A stretch of DNA of 64,000 nt from an uncultured Bacilli bacterium (GTDB lineage: Bacteria > Bacillota_I > Bacilli_A > RF39 > UBA660), in assembly GCA_910587065.1 (NCBI GenBank), contig CAJUMA010000005.1:62001-126000 (forward strand), in the 5' to 3' direction. Under the pieces are notes generated by a model, which ran no database searches, had not been told where the DNA came from, and worked only from the letters and a program-made list of their open reading frames with translations. Every line of letters begins with the position of its first letter. The first letter of the stretch is position 1. The translations under genes and the position numbers were made by a program. Positions 43,921 to 52,513 of the stretch are shown one piece after another.

Positions 43921-45408
43921 AACTTTTCTTAAACCAGCAACAGTTAACTCATATATATCTGTACTAACCTCTTCAATAAATTTACGATCGTGCGAAACAC
44001 TTATAATCGTGCCTTTAAAATTTTTAAGTTCATTTCTTATAACCGGATTGGATAAAGGAGAAACATTTCTTGTCGGTTCATCTAAGACTAAAACATCACA
44101 CTTGTCCTTAACTAACTTAGTAATAAATAATTTAGCAATCTCTCCATTACTTAAATTTCTAATATCTCCACACATTTCCTCTCGAGTAAATTTCATATTA
44201 CCTAAGTATTTTCTCGCCTCCGTTATATCATTTATATCAGTAGATGCAACAAATTCTAAAGGAGTCTTATAATTAGTTAAATAACTATTATAATCCTGGG
44301 GCATAATACCTACTTTAATATCCTTTCTAGACTCTAACACTTTAATAATTTCCTTAAGTAAGGTTGTCTTACCTACACCATTTTCCCCAATTATTGTAAT
44401 ATGTTTAGGTCCAATTACATCAAGCTCAATATTTTTAGCAAGAACTTTAAAAGGAACTTCCAACTTCTCCATTTTTAATCTTAATATTTCCTTATTCTTC
44501 GGAATATTAACATCACAAAAGAAAAAATTAATGTTCTCTTCAGGATCTGGTAATTCAGATAATTCAGAAGTATTAATCCTTTTTTCTTGAACTTTTAATG
44601 TTTTCATTTTCTTCTTTAAAACTCTTGCTCCATGCGGATCTTTTCTCGAAATATTCCTTTGATCTTGTTCAACAGTATTCATAATTCGATTAAGTCTCTC
44701 TTTCTTTTTTTCTTGTTCCCTTCTTTCATTTTTAGCAATTTGAGTCATAGCTTCTATTTTTCTTAAACGCTTAGCGACATATTCATCATAGCCACATCTT
44801 ACTAAAGTATGTTTACACTCCGTTTTCTTCTTTAACTGTTCAATATGCAAAATCATATTAGCTGTTTTAGAAAGTAATGTTTCATCGTGTGAAACATATA
44901 AAATTGGTTTATCTATAGAATTAATAAATTCCCCTAGCCATTCAAGAGCGGCAATATCTAAATCATTTGTAGGCTCATCAAGAAAAAGAATATCTGGATC
45001 ATCTAATAATATTTTTAAAATGGCAATTTTCACAAGTTCTCCACCAGAAAGAGTATTCATATTCTTTTTTAGCAAATCCTCTTTTATATTAAAATTTCCA
45101 ATAAGTTTATAAAAACCATTTAATTTATTGTAATAATCTACATTATCTAAAAAAAGGAAATCAAAAACCCTTTTATCTTTATCGCTTAAAGACTGTTCTA
45201 AATAGCCAACTCTTAATCCTTTTAAATCTATAAAGCCACTAATAATTGCATAGTCTGCTTGTCCCAAAATACACTTAAGTATAGTAGACTTCCCATTTCC
45301 TTCTTCGCCAATAATTGCACATTTATCTCCCTTATTTAAAGTTAAATTTAAATTTCTAATTAAATATCTTGTCGATACACATATATCAACATTTTTCAAA
45401 TCAAACAT
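43915..45408 (-). CDS. ABC-F ATPase (ribosome-associated, possible antibiotic resistance)
   Basis: 497 aa, with no membrane domain. Two ABC cassettes: first GEEGNGKST, signature LSGGELVKI, Walker B ILFLDEPTNDLD; second GENGVGKTT, LSNGEIAKL, VLVLDEPTRNVSP. The linker between them (about 190-300) is long, basic and helical (NERREQEKKKERLNRIMN), as in ABC-F proteins whose linker (P-site tRNA interaction motif) reaches into the ribosome. Several ABC-F proteins give resistance to macrolides, lincosamides or pleuromutilins by ribosome protection. The leader in front supports drug-induced expression. The drug specificity cannot be read from sequence. Confidence 0.9.
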   Translation of the reverse strand: MFDLKNVDICVSTRYLIRNLNLTLNKGDKCAIIGEEGNGKSTILKCILGQADYAIISGFIDLKGLRVGYLEQSLSDKDKRVFDFLFLDNVDYYNKLNGFYKLIGNFNIKEDLLKKNMNTLSGGELVKIAILKILLDDPDILFLDEPTNDLDIAALEWLGEFINSIDKPILYVSHDETLLSKTANMILHIEQLKKKTECKHTLVRCGYDEYVAKRLRKIEAMTQIAKNERREQEKKKERLNRIMNTVEQDQRNISRKDPHGARVLKKKMKTLKVQEKRINTSELSELPDPEENINFFFCDVNIPKNKEILRLKMEKLEVPFKVLAKNIELDVIGPKHITIIGENGVGKTTLLKEIIKVLESRKDIKVGIMPQDYNSYLTNYKTPLEFVASTDINDITEARKYLGNMKFTREEMCGDIRNLSNGEIAKLFITKLVKDKCDVLVLDEPTRNVSPLSNPVIRNELKNFKGTIISVSHDRKFIEEVSTDIYELTVAGLRKVE

Positions 45409-45417
45409 TTATGCCTC

Positions 45418-45452
45418 CTAAAAAATTATTTGGCATAATTAAAGCTTATGCC
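45418..45452 (-). terminator. Attenuator terminator ahead of the ABC-F gene
   Basis: Eight-pair TGGCATAA/TTATGCCA stem (45430-45437, 45445-45452), 7-nt loop, then AATAATTTTTT on minus. It lies 4 nt after the leader ORF stop and just before the ABC-F ribosome site, the position of a transcription attenuator. Confidence 0.75.
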
Positions 45453-45455
45453 ACG

Positions 45456-45473
45456 CTTATCTTAAAGTTCTCA
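45456..45473 (-). CDS. Five-codon leader peptide (MRTLR) for ABC-F attenuation
   Basis: GTG AGA ACT TTA AGA TAA, placed 7 nt behind a perfect GGAGG (45485-45481), far better than needed by chance. A start-stop ATG-TGA pair overlaps it. The Arg-containing peptide, the strong site and the terminator directly after its stop are the usual parts of drug-sensing leaders. Translation start has not been shown. Confidence 0.6.
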
Positions 45474-45568
45474 CATTCCCACCTCCAAAGTAACAATCAA
45501 ATTCTTCAAATTTAACTTATTAAAATATATATTTAGAAAATAAAATCAAAATTATTATAACATAAAAA

Positions 45569-45586
45569 CAGCTTAAAAATAAGCTG
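45569..45586 (-). terminator. Intrinsic terminator after the NatB-like gene
   Basis: Seven-pair CAGCTTA/TAAGCTG stem with 4-nt loop and five T on minus. Confidence 0.85.
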
Positions 45587-46744
45587 CTATCTACTAAATA
45601 ATACTTTTTCTGATTTATACTGCTTAATAATTATAAACAGAACCATAGATATAATTATTATTGTTGAAAGTAACATCAAAATTATGTTTAAAATATCAAC
45701 ATTTTTATTAGTAATATCTTCAAATAAAAGTGTGTAATTCAAAAATGGCACTAATGATAGCAAGTGTGATGAAGATATGTCAATCATAAACGCGATCATT
45801 CCTGGAAAAAAGGAAATAAATGTAAGGGGCGTTAGAGAACTTTGTGCTTCTTTAAATGATGAAGATTTACTTGCTATAGCGATACATAAACCGCTTATTA
45901 AGAATGAATAAGCAAAAATAACTATAAGGGCATACATAATACTCTCAATAGATAACATTAAACTTACTCCCTCATATATTTTAAACATTGAACCTGCTAT
46001 ATTAAGAGAAATTATAAATAATACTAAACTAAGTAAACCAGTTATAACGCTTGATACTGTAACACTTAAAAATTTACCAATTATTATATCTCTTGCTTTA
46101 ATAGGGAAAGTTAGAAGTGTTTCTAGTGTACCTCTTTCTTTTTCTCCTGCTGTTGTATCCGTTGCTGGATAAGTCGCCGAAACTGTTATCGCCATAATGA
46201 TAAACAAAAAGCCGTAAGTCGTTATATATTTTGAAAAATAGTTTTCATTTTCTTTAGATGAAATATTTTCCTTAACGGTAATTAAATTAATTACTTCATC
46301 TGGATTAATCTTTTTATCACTTAAATATTCTCTTTGTAAATATTCTTTATAAGAAGCAAAATAAGCATTAACTAAATTCAAAGAAAAATTTAAATTTTCA
46401 TCTTCATCATTTGCATTTAAAGTATAATTATTACCATCCTTTAAAACATATAGATTAAGGTTGCCATTTTCATATTCTTCTTTTAGTTCTTCATCACTTT
46501 TAACAACTACTTCAAATTCCAAATTTTCAGCAATACTCTTTTCTACTTCATTAAGCTCATAGTTAAAACCAATTTTATTATATTCGGAAACATCTTTATT
46601 AATCTGCATATTAAATAAAGCTGACATGCCAATAATTAAAAGAGGAATTAAAATAGGTATAACTAACATCATTGAAAGAGATTTTTTATCTCTAAATAAT
46701 TCTTTTAATTCTTTTTTTAATATAGTATAGAGTTTCTTATTCAT
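45587..46744 (-). CDS. ABC exporter permease, NatB-like
   Basis: 385 aa from the ATG at 46744 (GGAGAAG upstream). N-terminal LKKELKELFRDKKSLSMMLV, a first helix, an extracytoplasmic loop of about 140 residues, then six helices. The motif TAGEKERGTLETLLTFPIKA after the second helix is characteristic of NatB/YhaP-type sodium or drug exporters. It overlaps the ATPase by 8 nt. The substrate is not defined by sequence. Confidence 0.88.
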   Translation of the reverse strand: MNKKLYTILKKELKELFRDKKSLSMMLVIPILIPLLIIGMSALFNMQINKDVSEYNKIGFNYELNEVEKSIAENLEFEVVVKSDEELKEEYENGNLNLYVLKDGNNYTLNANDEDENLNFSLNLVNAYFASYKEYLQREYLSDKKINPDEVINLITVKENISSKENENYFSKYITTYGFLFIIMAITVSATYPATDTTAGEKERGTLETLLTFPIKARDIIIGKFLSVTVSSVITGLLSLVLFIISLNIAGSMFKIYEGVSLMLSIESIMYALIVIFAYSFLISGLCIAIASKSSSFKEAQSSLTPLTFISFFPGMIAFMIDISSSHLLSLVPFLNYTLLFEDITNKNVDILNIILMLLSTIIIISMVLFIIIKQYKSEKVLFSR

Positions 46745-47501
46745 TATAATCTTCTCCATTTCTTTCAATTAGCGCAAAAAATGCATCTCTTAAATTAGTT
46801 GTTTTCGTGTCTTTTTTTACTTTATCTGGAGTTCCCTCTTTTATTATTACACCTTTATTTATCATAATGACATAATCACATATATTTTCTGCTTCTTCCA
46901 TATAGTGAGTTGAATAAAGTATGGTTTTATTCTTTTTCTTCTCTTCTTTTATGAAGTCAATTATAACTTGACTTGATAATATATCAAGGCCACTTGTAGC
47001 TTCATCTAATATGTAGTACTTAGGATCATGAACCATACACCTTGCAATATTAACTCTTTGAGTTTGACCCGTCGATAAATTTCCTATTTTATTATACAAA
47101 AAATCTTCCATATTAAGGATTTTTGAAATATTCTTAATTCTTTTTTCTAAACTACTTGCCTCAACATCATAAAACTCTCCGCACATACGCATAAGTTCAT
47201 AACAAGTAAGTGTATTATATATTTTTGTATTACCAGAAAGATAAGCAATATTCTTCTTTATTTCCAGTTCATTTTTTTTAAACCCAAGCGAATCAAAAGT
47301 AACTTCTCCACTAGTTGGCTCTAATATTCCCCCTATCATACGAAGTAGAGTCGTTTTACCAGCACCATTAGGCCCAAGAATTCCAATTACTTCACCTTCC
47401 TTGGCTTTAAAAGTAATTCCATTATCAGCATAAAATTCTGTTCTTCTCTTCTTTTTGTCTGTTTTTACAAACTTTTTCTTTAAATCAGTAACTTCTAACA
47501 T
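46737..47501 (-). CDS. ABC exporter ATPase, NatA-like
   Basis: 254 aa. Walker A GPNGAGKTTL (about 43), signature LSTGQTQRVN, Walker B YYILDEATSGLD, H-switch STHYMEE. LSTGQ in place of LSGGQ is typical of the NatA group. GGAGGAA precedes the ATG. It forms a two-gene operon with the NatB-like permease, closed by a terminator. No regulator gene is attached. Confidence 0.92.
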   Translation of the reverse strand: MLEVTDLKKKFVKTDKKKRRTEFYADNGITFKAKEGEVIGILGPNGAGKTTLLRMIGGILEPTSGEVTFDSLGFKKNELEIKKNIAYLSGNTKIYNTLTCYELMRMCGEFYDVEASSLEKRIKNISKILNMEDFLYNKIGNLSTGQTQRVNIARCMVHDPKYYILDEATSGLDILSSQVIIDFIKEEKKKNKTILYSTHYMEEAENICDYVIMINKGVIIKEGTPDKVKKDTKTTNLRDAFFALIERNGEDYNE

Positions 47502-47581
47502 AAATATTCCTCCTAAATATATTAGTTTTTTCCTAAAACTATATTAACACATAAAAGGAAAAAGCAAAATATAAAATTTAT

Positions 47582-48214
47582 TTAATATTCTTTGTTTGAA
47601 TATATTTTTTTAGAAATCTTGTATGAAACAAGAAATAAAATAACTACTCCAATTGGAATAAGATAAACTAAAATATCTTCAAGACTCTTTAATATATTAC
47701 TAGCAATATTAATATTAATTCCTAACTTACTTAATAGTCCAAAGACAAGAGCAACACCAAAGACCGATAAAAATATACCAATTCGTCCTTTCTCAATACC
47801 AAATTTATAAATAATTGGATAAAATATAGTTTGAACTAGTAAAATTCCTAACCATGAGTAAAATGATATTTCCAAGATTTCCATTATATTTAAATTATTT
47901 TTTAATATTCCAGATATAATTGATAAAAGAACAGAAAATAAAACAGAAGCAATTTCAATAATCAAAGTTGAAATATACTTAGCTTTAACAGCATCACTTC
48001 TCCCATTGGGCAGTGTTCTAATAAAAGCATCGCTTTTATTGTATTCATCATAAGAAAATGTTGACATCATTAGCACAGCACTCATATAAACAGCAAAGAA
48101 AGAGAACTCCGATTGTCCGTTAATAGTCAAAAAAGAGAACACTAAAATAATTAGCAATAGACTTCTTAAATTTCTCTTTACAATAAATAAATCTTTTTTT
48201 ATTAATCCTATCAT
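47582..48214 (-). CDS. ABC-2 permease of the YtrA-controlled operon
   Basis: 210 aa with about six membrane helices (LIKKDLFIVKRNLRSLLLII at the start, ending KISKKIYSNKEY). It resembles the small ABC-2 permeases (DUF3021/ABC2_membrane_5 type) that accompany YtrB-like ATPases. Its ATG overlaps the TGA stop of the ATPase (ATGA). It is the last gene of the operon; no clear terminator is seen. Confidence 0.82.
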   Translation of the reverse strand: MIGLIKKDLFIVKRNLRSLLLIILVFSFLTINGQSEFSFFAVYMSAVLMMSTFSYDEYNKSDAFIRTLPNGRSDAVKAKYISTLIIEIASVLFSVLLSIISGILKNNLNIMEILEISFYSWLGILLVQTIFYPIIYKFGIEKGRIGIFLSVFGVALVFGLLSKLGININIASNILKSLEDILVYLIPIGVVILFLVSYKISKKIYSNKEY

Positions 48215-49083
48215 ATTCTATCACCCTTAATCATCATAATCATTAATTCTTCAATTGTAACCTTATCAACAACACACTCTTTATATTTCTTCTTCACATT
48301 TCTTATGTTATTTACCAATACTTCACAATCATATTTGTTCATTTTATAAGAAATTATATCCTTATCATCTATCTTAGAAAAATAATCTTTATCACATTTC
48401 AAAATTGCATAATTATCAATTATATTATCTCTCGTGTCATTTAATAAAATTGTTCCCTCATTTAAAAATATTATATTATCAGCAATATGTTCTAAATCAC
48501 TTGTAATATGCGTTGATAAAAGAATCGTATGTTCATCATCTTTTATAAAGCTTAAAAATATATCTAAAACCTCATTTCTCACGATTGGATCAAGACCACT
48601 TGTAGGCTCATCTAAAATCAGCAATTTAGGTTTATGAGCTAAGGCACAAGCTATCTCTAACTTTTTTCGCATACCCTTTGATAAAGTCTTAATCTTCGAA
48701 CTCTTTTCTAGTTTAAATTTTGATAAATAATCAAAGAAAAGGTTAGAATCCCAAGTTTCATAAACGCCTTTAAATATAGAATCTAAGTCACTCACCAATA
48801 AAACTTCTGGCATAAACATATCATCAAGAACGACTCCAATGTCATCTTTAATTTCATCTTCAAAAGAAGACATATCTTTACCAAATATTGAAACACTACC
48901 ATCATCAATTTTTAAAATACCTAAAATGGATTTAATTAAAGTTGTTTTACCAGCACCATTTTCACCAATAAGTCCAACAATAGATCCTGATGGTATATCT
49001 AAATTAATATTATCAAGACTAAATCCTCCATTATAACTTTTCTTTAATTTTTTTATTTCAATTGCTTTATTCATCATCATCAC
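48211..49083 (-). CDS. ABC ATPase of the YtrA-controlled operon
   Basis: 290 aa. Walker A GENGAGKTTL (about 40), signature LSKGMRKKLE, Walker B LLILDEPTSGLDP, H-switch STHITSD. The LSKGM signature is typical for YtrB/BcrA-like ATPases. Four consecutive ATGs mark the start; those at 49080-49074 fit the GGAG best. It overlaps the GntR gene by 17 nt. C-terminal 75 residues are specific to this subgroup. Confidence 0.92.
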   Translation of the reverse strand: MMMMNKAIEIKKLKKSYNGGFSLDNINLDIPSGSIVGLIGENGAGKTTLIKSILGILKIDDGSVSIFGKDMSSFEDEIKDDIGVVLDDMFMPEVLLVSDLDSIFKGVYETWDSNLFFDYLSKFKLEKSSKIKTLSKGMRKKLEIACALAHKPKLLILDEPTSGLDPIVRNEVLDIFLSFIKDDEHTILLSTHITSDLEHIADNIIFLNEGTILLNDTRDNIIDNYAILKCDKDYFSKIDDKDIISYKMNKYDCEVLVNNIRNVKKKYKECVVDKVTIEELMIMMIKGDRI

Positions 49084-49450
49084 TCTCCATTAAAAAATCA
49101 AATAAATCAATTAGTTCGCTTTTCTTTATATCATAAGTTTTTGATAATCTTATAATTTTATTTAAATGCTCTTCAATATCCCTTTTAGCTTGTTCTTTTG
49201 CCAGTTCAACATTCCTTGGTGCAACAAAGCTTCCTTTTCCTTGGACAGTTACTATATACCCTTCACTTTCAAGTTCATCATAAGCCTTCTTAATTGTCAT
49301 AACACTAATTCTAATATCACTAGCAAGACTTCTTATAGAAGGAAGCATTTCATCCTCTGCCAGTACTCCGCTCATTATCTGCTCAATAATTGTATTTTTC
49401 AGCTGCTCATATATCGGAACAGCACTATTGTTACTTATTATTATTTTCAT
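49067..49450 (-). CDS. GntR-family repressor, YtrA-like
   Basis: 127 aa: a winged-helix DNA-binding domain (AVPIYEQLKNTIIEQIMSGV, LPSIRSLASDIRISVMTIKK, ELESEGYIVTVQGKGSFV) and a short helical tail, with no large effector domain. That size and layout define the YtrA subfamily, which represses its own ABC operon and in Bacillus responds to cell-wall antibiotics. A matching operator overlaps its promoter. Confidence 0.95.
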   Translation of the reverse strand: MKIIISNNSAVPIYEQLKNTIIEQIMSGVLAEDEMLPSIRSLASDIRISVMTIKKAYDELESEGYIVTVQGKGSFVAPRNVELAKEQAKRDIEEHLNKIIRLSKTYDIKKSELIDLFDFLMESDDDE

Positions 49451-49460
49451 CTACCTCACC

Positions 49461-49499
49461 CAATTGTTATATACAGTATATAACAGTATATAACAATTG
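49461..49499. promoter_or_regulatory. YtrA-type operator with three half-sites
   Basis: Inverted copies CAATTGTTATATAC (49461-49474) and GTATATAACAATTG (49486-49499) flank another GTATATAACA (49476-49485). TGTTATATAC-A-GTATATAACA alone is a 21-nt perfect inverted repeat. It covers the -10 element and most of the spacer. Confidence 0.88.
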
Positions 49500-49503
49500 T
49501 CAA
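49475..49503 (-). promoter_or_regulatory. SigA-type promoter of the YtrA operon
   Basis: TTGACA (49503-49498), 17-nt spacer and TATACT (49480-49475) on minus, embedded in the operator. Confidence 0.88.
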
Positions 49504-49517
49504 TAAAAATATAAACA

Positions 49518-49547
49518 TAAAAAAAGTATTACTTAAAAGTAACACTT
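49518..49547 (-). terminator. Intrinsic terminator after the 49546 gene
   Basis: Ten- to eleven-pair stem AAGTATTACTT/AAGTAACACTT (49524-49534, 49537-49547; G:U in the minus transcript) and six T on minus. Confidence 0.8.
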
Positions 49548-49977
49548 ATATTCTTGGTTTTAATGACTGCTGTTCTAATGATTTTCTATGTTCAATTTCA
49601 GCATTTAATATTTCAATTCCCATAGAAGAGGTCTCGTTTGCTATAGCTAATACCTCTAATAGAGAAGACAAATGTAAATTTGTAAAAGCATGTCTTTTAA
49701 AGCGAGTTAATCTATCAATTGTTGTTCCATTACCATTACTAAGTAAAAATTGCGAAAAATCTCCAAAAGATTCAACATCATTTTGAATTGCTTTTAAATA
49801 TTCAATATTTAATGCTAAATCAGTATCACTCAATTCTTTAGCACTATCTAAAAAATTTTCTCTTATATATTCAATATGAGCTTCTTTCATTTCGTCCTCT
49901 GACTCATAAGGTAAAACTCTTGTCGCATATTCAATCATTCCTGAAATCATATAGTTGGGCTTATCTATTATTCCCAT
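49546..49977 (-). CDS. Unknown soluble protein
   Basis: 143 aa, not recognised. Helical, acidic in the first half and with a His/Arg-containing middle (DRLTRFKRHAFTNLHLSSLL). No signal or membrane segment. GGAGGAA precedes the ATG. It is separate from the YtrA operon, since its terminator lies between them. Confidence 0.65.
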   Translation of the reverse strand: MGIIDKPNYMISGMIEYATRVLPYESEDEMKEAHIEYIRENFLDSAKELSDTDLALNIEYLKAIQNDVESFGDFSQFLLSNGNGTTIDRLTRFKRHAFTNLHLSSLLEVLAIANETSSMGIEILNAEIEHRKSLEQQSLKPRI

Positions 49978-50062
49978 AACTTATTCCTCCTTAAAATTAT
50001 AGTTATAATAACACTTAAGAAAAATAATTACAAGTATAAAAAAACTAACTTTCTTAATTAAC

Positions 50063-50086
50063 AAAAAAAAGACTTTCCATAAGTCC
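50063..50086 (-). terminator. Terminator after tRNA-Met
   Basis: Six-pair AGACTT/AAGTCC stem (one G:U in the transcript) with 5-nt loop, then seven or more T on minus. A second, weaker hairpin lies between it and the tRNA. Confidence 0.65.
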
Positions 50087-50123
50087 TTTATTTAAAGTTC
50101 GAAATGTCGAACAAACTTTACAT

Positions 50124-50200
50124 TGGTAGCGACGGAGGGGATCGAACCCCCGACCTACCGGGTATGAACCGGTCGCTCTAGCCAGCTGAGCTACATCGCC
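50124..50200 (-). tRNA. tRNA-Met(CAU), elongator type
   Basis: 77 nt on minus with CCA encoded. Acceptor GGCGATG/CGTCGCT, D arm GCTCAGCTGGCTAGAGC, anticodon loop TTCATAC, TpsiC arm GGGGGTTCGATCCCC. The G1:U72 end and overall sequence closely match the elongator methionine tRNA of Bacillus; it has a paired 1-72 end, unlike the initiator. Confidence 0.97.
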
Positions 50201-50257
50201 ATATCAACACAAGCAATATTAATATATCATATTAACTTGTGTTTGGCAACAAATTTT

Positions 50258-51151
50258 TTAGTTCTTTTTACAATAAAGAGTTAATCCATTATCAAGTTTT
50301 ATTCTTATTGCATAGCCAATAATTAATCCATATTTATTATAAACTTCAATAAATTGTGAATCTGTAATCAAGTTATTAATATAAAGGGGATCTATATAAT
50401 TATGTAAGTCACTTCCAGAAACTTCCATTAGTTCTGTATAAGCATCTGATTCATCAATCTCATTTGGATCATATCCCTTACTAAATTTAATAATCATTTC
50501 CTTTTTCCAGTCATCAAACGCTGGTTCAATATGATGAATATTTAAATCGGCCTCTTTCATCTTTGTTAAATTAAAACCTTCTTTAACGTTTAAAGTAACT
50601 TCCTTTTTTATGGAATTATTTGCACTGTCACTCACTCTTATCTCAAGTTTATAAGAGCCAACCTTTTTATTAAGATTTTCACTATCTCCATTTACATATT
50701 CTACTTTACAAGGCTTTGAATAATCATCACACAAGGTTACAAAGTCATCAGGTAAAAACTCTTCATCCACACCAACTGTTAAATCACTTACCTCTACCTT
50801 AGGTGCAACTGTATCAATCACTTTTATGTGACCAATCTTAGTAATATTCTTGTATTTTATTTTAAAGGTATAATCGCCGACCTTATTTAAAATACCATCT
50901 TCTTGCTGAACTCCTGAAAACATCATTGTATAATCATCTTCATCAACGACTTTATTTTTAACAAAATCACGAACATCATTAGAAAGAACTGTACCAACTT
51001 CAAATTTTAAATCTTTCTTTATATTCAATGTATAACGAGTTCTAGCATAAAATAAGATTCCAAGTACTAAAACAAAAACGAACACTAAACAAATTATAAC
51101 AACCTTAGTTTTACGAGGATTTGACTCCTCAAAATAAAAATCTTGATCCAT
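50258..51151 (-). CDS. Membrane-anchored protein with Ig-like DUF5011-type domain
   Basis: 297 aa. A short cytoplasmic N-terminus, one membrane helix (about 16-38), then an outside part. One beta domain (about 45-110) is followed by an Ig-like unit with DTVAPKVEVSDLTV and a closing SYKLEIRVSDSANN, typical of DUF5011/HYR-like surface modules. The C-terminal 85 residues are unknown and end with CKKN. No enzyme motif. It is downstream of the 51166 gene with 15 nt between them. Confidence 0.75.
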   Translation of the reverse strand: MDQDFYFEESNPRKTKVVIICLVFVFVLVLGILFYARTRYTLNIKKDLKFEVGTVLSNDVRDFVKNKVVDEDDYTMMFSGVQQEDGILNKVGDYTFKIKYKNITKIGHIKVIDTVAPKVEVSDLTVGVDEEFLPDDFVTLCDDYSKPCKVEYVNGDSENLNKKVGSYKLEIRVSDSANNSIKKEVTLNVKEGFNLTKMKEADLNIHHIEPAFDDWKKEMIIKFSKGYDPNEIDESDAYTELMEVSGSDLHNYIDPLYINNLITDSQFIEVYNKYGLIIGYAIRIKLDNGLTLYCKKN

Positions 51152-51165
51152 AAATTAACTCCTTT

Positions 51166-51522
51166 CTATATCCATCTTGAAAAATAAATATTTCTTGTAT
51201 ATCCTTCTTCATAATTATCAAAAACCTTAATTATCCAACTAACTATTGCGGATAAAATATCTTCGCCTTTTCTAATCTTTATCTTTTGCATTTCTGATTT
51301 TAATTCTTTTCTAAAAATATAGTCATCAATATATTTACTTAGAATAGAATCAAGTTGCTCCAATTTAGCAATTTCGCGTTTATCAGAAATATCAACTTTA
51401 AACACATAATCTTGATAAACATCAATTAATTTCTCTGATAATTTATCATCTTCTAAATATTCAAAATCAACAATTCGATAAAAATTTGGACAATGACGTA
51501 ATACTTGCTTATTTTTTTTCAT
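51166..51522 (-). CDS. Unknown small protein
   Basis: 118 aa, not recognised. Basic start (MKKNKQVLRHCPNFYRIVDF), acidic helical middle, and an aromatic end (YTRNIYFSRWI). Soluble. It is on the same strand as, and just upstream of, the Ig-like membrane protein, so they may be co-expressed. Confidence 0.6.
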   Translation of the reverse strand: MKKNKQVLRHCPNFYRIVDFEYLEDDKLSEKLIDVYQDYVFKVDISDKREIAKLEQLDSILSKYIDDYIFRKELKSEMQKIKIRKGEDILSAIVSWIIKVFDNYEEGYTRNIYFSRWI

Positions 51523-51581
51523 AAGTACCTCACATTATAATTATACAAAATAATAGTAGATTTGTATAGATAAAATCAAAT

Positions 51582-51603
51582 AAAAAAACACCTAACAAGG
51601 TGT
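51582..51603 (-). terminator. Intrinsic terminator after rpmF
   Basis: Six-pair ACACCT/AGGTGT stem with a 4-nt loop and seven T on minus. Confidence 0.85.
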
Positions 51604-51636
51604 CTAATCTGCGCGCGTTTTTATATTAAAGTTTAA

Positions 51637-51822
51637 TTAGTCCTCTTTTTTAGTTGCAATTACTTCTTTTCCTTTGTAATTTCCACACTCGGGACATGCT
51701 CTATGTGCTTTAATAGGAGCACCACATTTAGGACAAGATATTACTCCAGGTAATTCTCTCTTTAAATGAGTACGACGCATTCTCTTTTTAGTTTTACTAG
51801 TTCTTCTAAATGGAACTGCCAT
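51637..51822 (-). CDS. rpmF: Ribosomal protein L32
   Basis: 61 aa. MAVPFRRTSKTKKRMRRTHL is the standard L32 start. The zinc ribbon is intact: CPKCG at about 31-35 and CPECG at about 44-48, the Cys-plus form that needs zinc. The YceD gene lies 24 nt upstream, the usual pairing. Confidence 0.98.
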   Translation of the reverse strand: MAVPFRRTSKTKKRMRRTHLKRELPGVISCPKCGAPIKAHRACPECGNYKGKEVIATKKED

Positions 51823-51846
51823 AATTTCACTCCTTCCTTAAGTCTT

Positions 51847-52260
51847 TTATTCACTAACTAACTCCCAGCCATCACCGTAAGTTTTAGTTACACTTATGCC
51901 CTCTTTGACAACCCTCATAGGGACTTCCGATACAATATTTTCCCATAAAAATGGCAAAATATCAAGTGTATTTTTGTTTTTTAAATAAAAATCATTAAAA
52001 TTTCCTAAAATTTCTTCAATATTTGTCTTAAAGTCATATAAAACATCTTCAAGAGTTATCGCACAAGGAAGAATAAATGTACCAGACACTTCTAAATTAG
52101 TCTCAATCTCATCTAAGTTATTTATACTTATCGTGCCAGTTACTTTAACATCTTTAATTTCTCTTACATCCATATTTCGATAAAAATCACTAGGAAAATC
52201 AACAAATTCATCAATGTCCAAATAATTATAATTATTTAGTTTAAATAAATCTATTTTCAT
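51847..52260 (-). CDS. YceD (DUF177) family protein
   Basis: 137 aa, about 30 residues shorter than typical. It shows the family pattern of a beta-rich N-terminal half (VTGTISINNLDEIETNLEVS) followed by CAITLEDVLYDF (one Cys rather than the usual CxRCL) and an acidic tail. YceD is involved in 23S rRNA processing or stability. Operon with rpmF supports it. Confidence 0.85.
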   Translation of the reverse strand: MKIDLFKLNNYNYLDIDEFVDFPSDFYRNMDVREIKDVKVTGTISINNLDEIETNLEVSGTFILPCAITLEDVLYDFKTNIEEILGNFNDFYLKNKNTLDILPFLWENIVSEVPMRVVKEGISVTKTYGDGWELVSE

Positions 52261-52262
52261 AT

Positions 52263-52475
52263 CTATTTGTTCATTCTATTCATTTGCGCCATAACTTGTT
52301 TAACTTGTTTAGAATTAGGTTTACGACCCATACTAGTCATTAATGCTGTAATCATTTGTTCATTTATTGGGGGATTCTTTTTAAAGTATCCCTTCATAAA
52401 ATGTCTTGCTAAGAAAAATCCAATAACTGCACCAATTACAAGACCTATCACTACTAATATAATATCATGTAACAT
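52263..52475 (-). CDS. YneF-type (UPF0154) small membrane protein
   Basis: 70 aa: one N-terminal membrane helix (about 5-25) with GLVIGAVIGFFLARHFM, then a conserved cytoplasmic part YFKKNPPINEQMITALMTSM and GRKPNSKQVKQVM. This matches YneF/UPF0154 of Bacilli. Function unknown. It lies 2 nt upstream of the YceD gene on the same strand. Confidence 0.92.
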   Translation of the reverse strand: MLHDIILVVIGLVIGAVIGFFLARHFMKGYFKKNPPINEQMITALMTSMGRKPNSKQVKQVMAQMNRMNK

Positions 52476-52513
52476 AATATCATCTCCTATAAACCATTAT
52501 ATCATAAATTCCT

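Noticed and set aside
45471..45480. Start-stop ATG-TGA as the functional leader ORF
   Set aside because: The overlapping GTG ORF has better spacing from GGAGG and encodes a real peptide. The start-stop remains possible but is less favoured.
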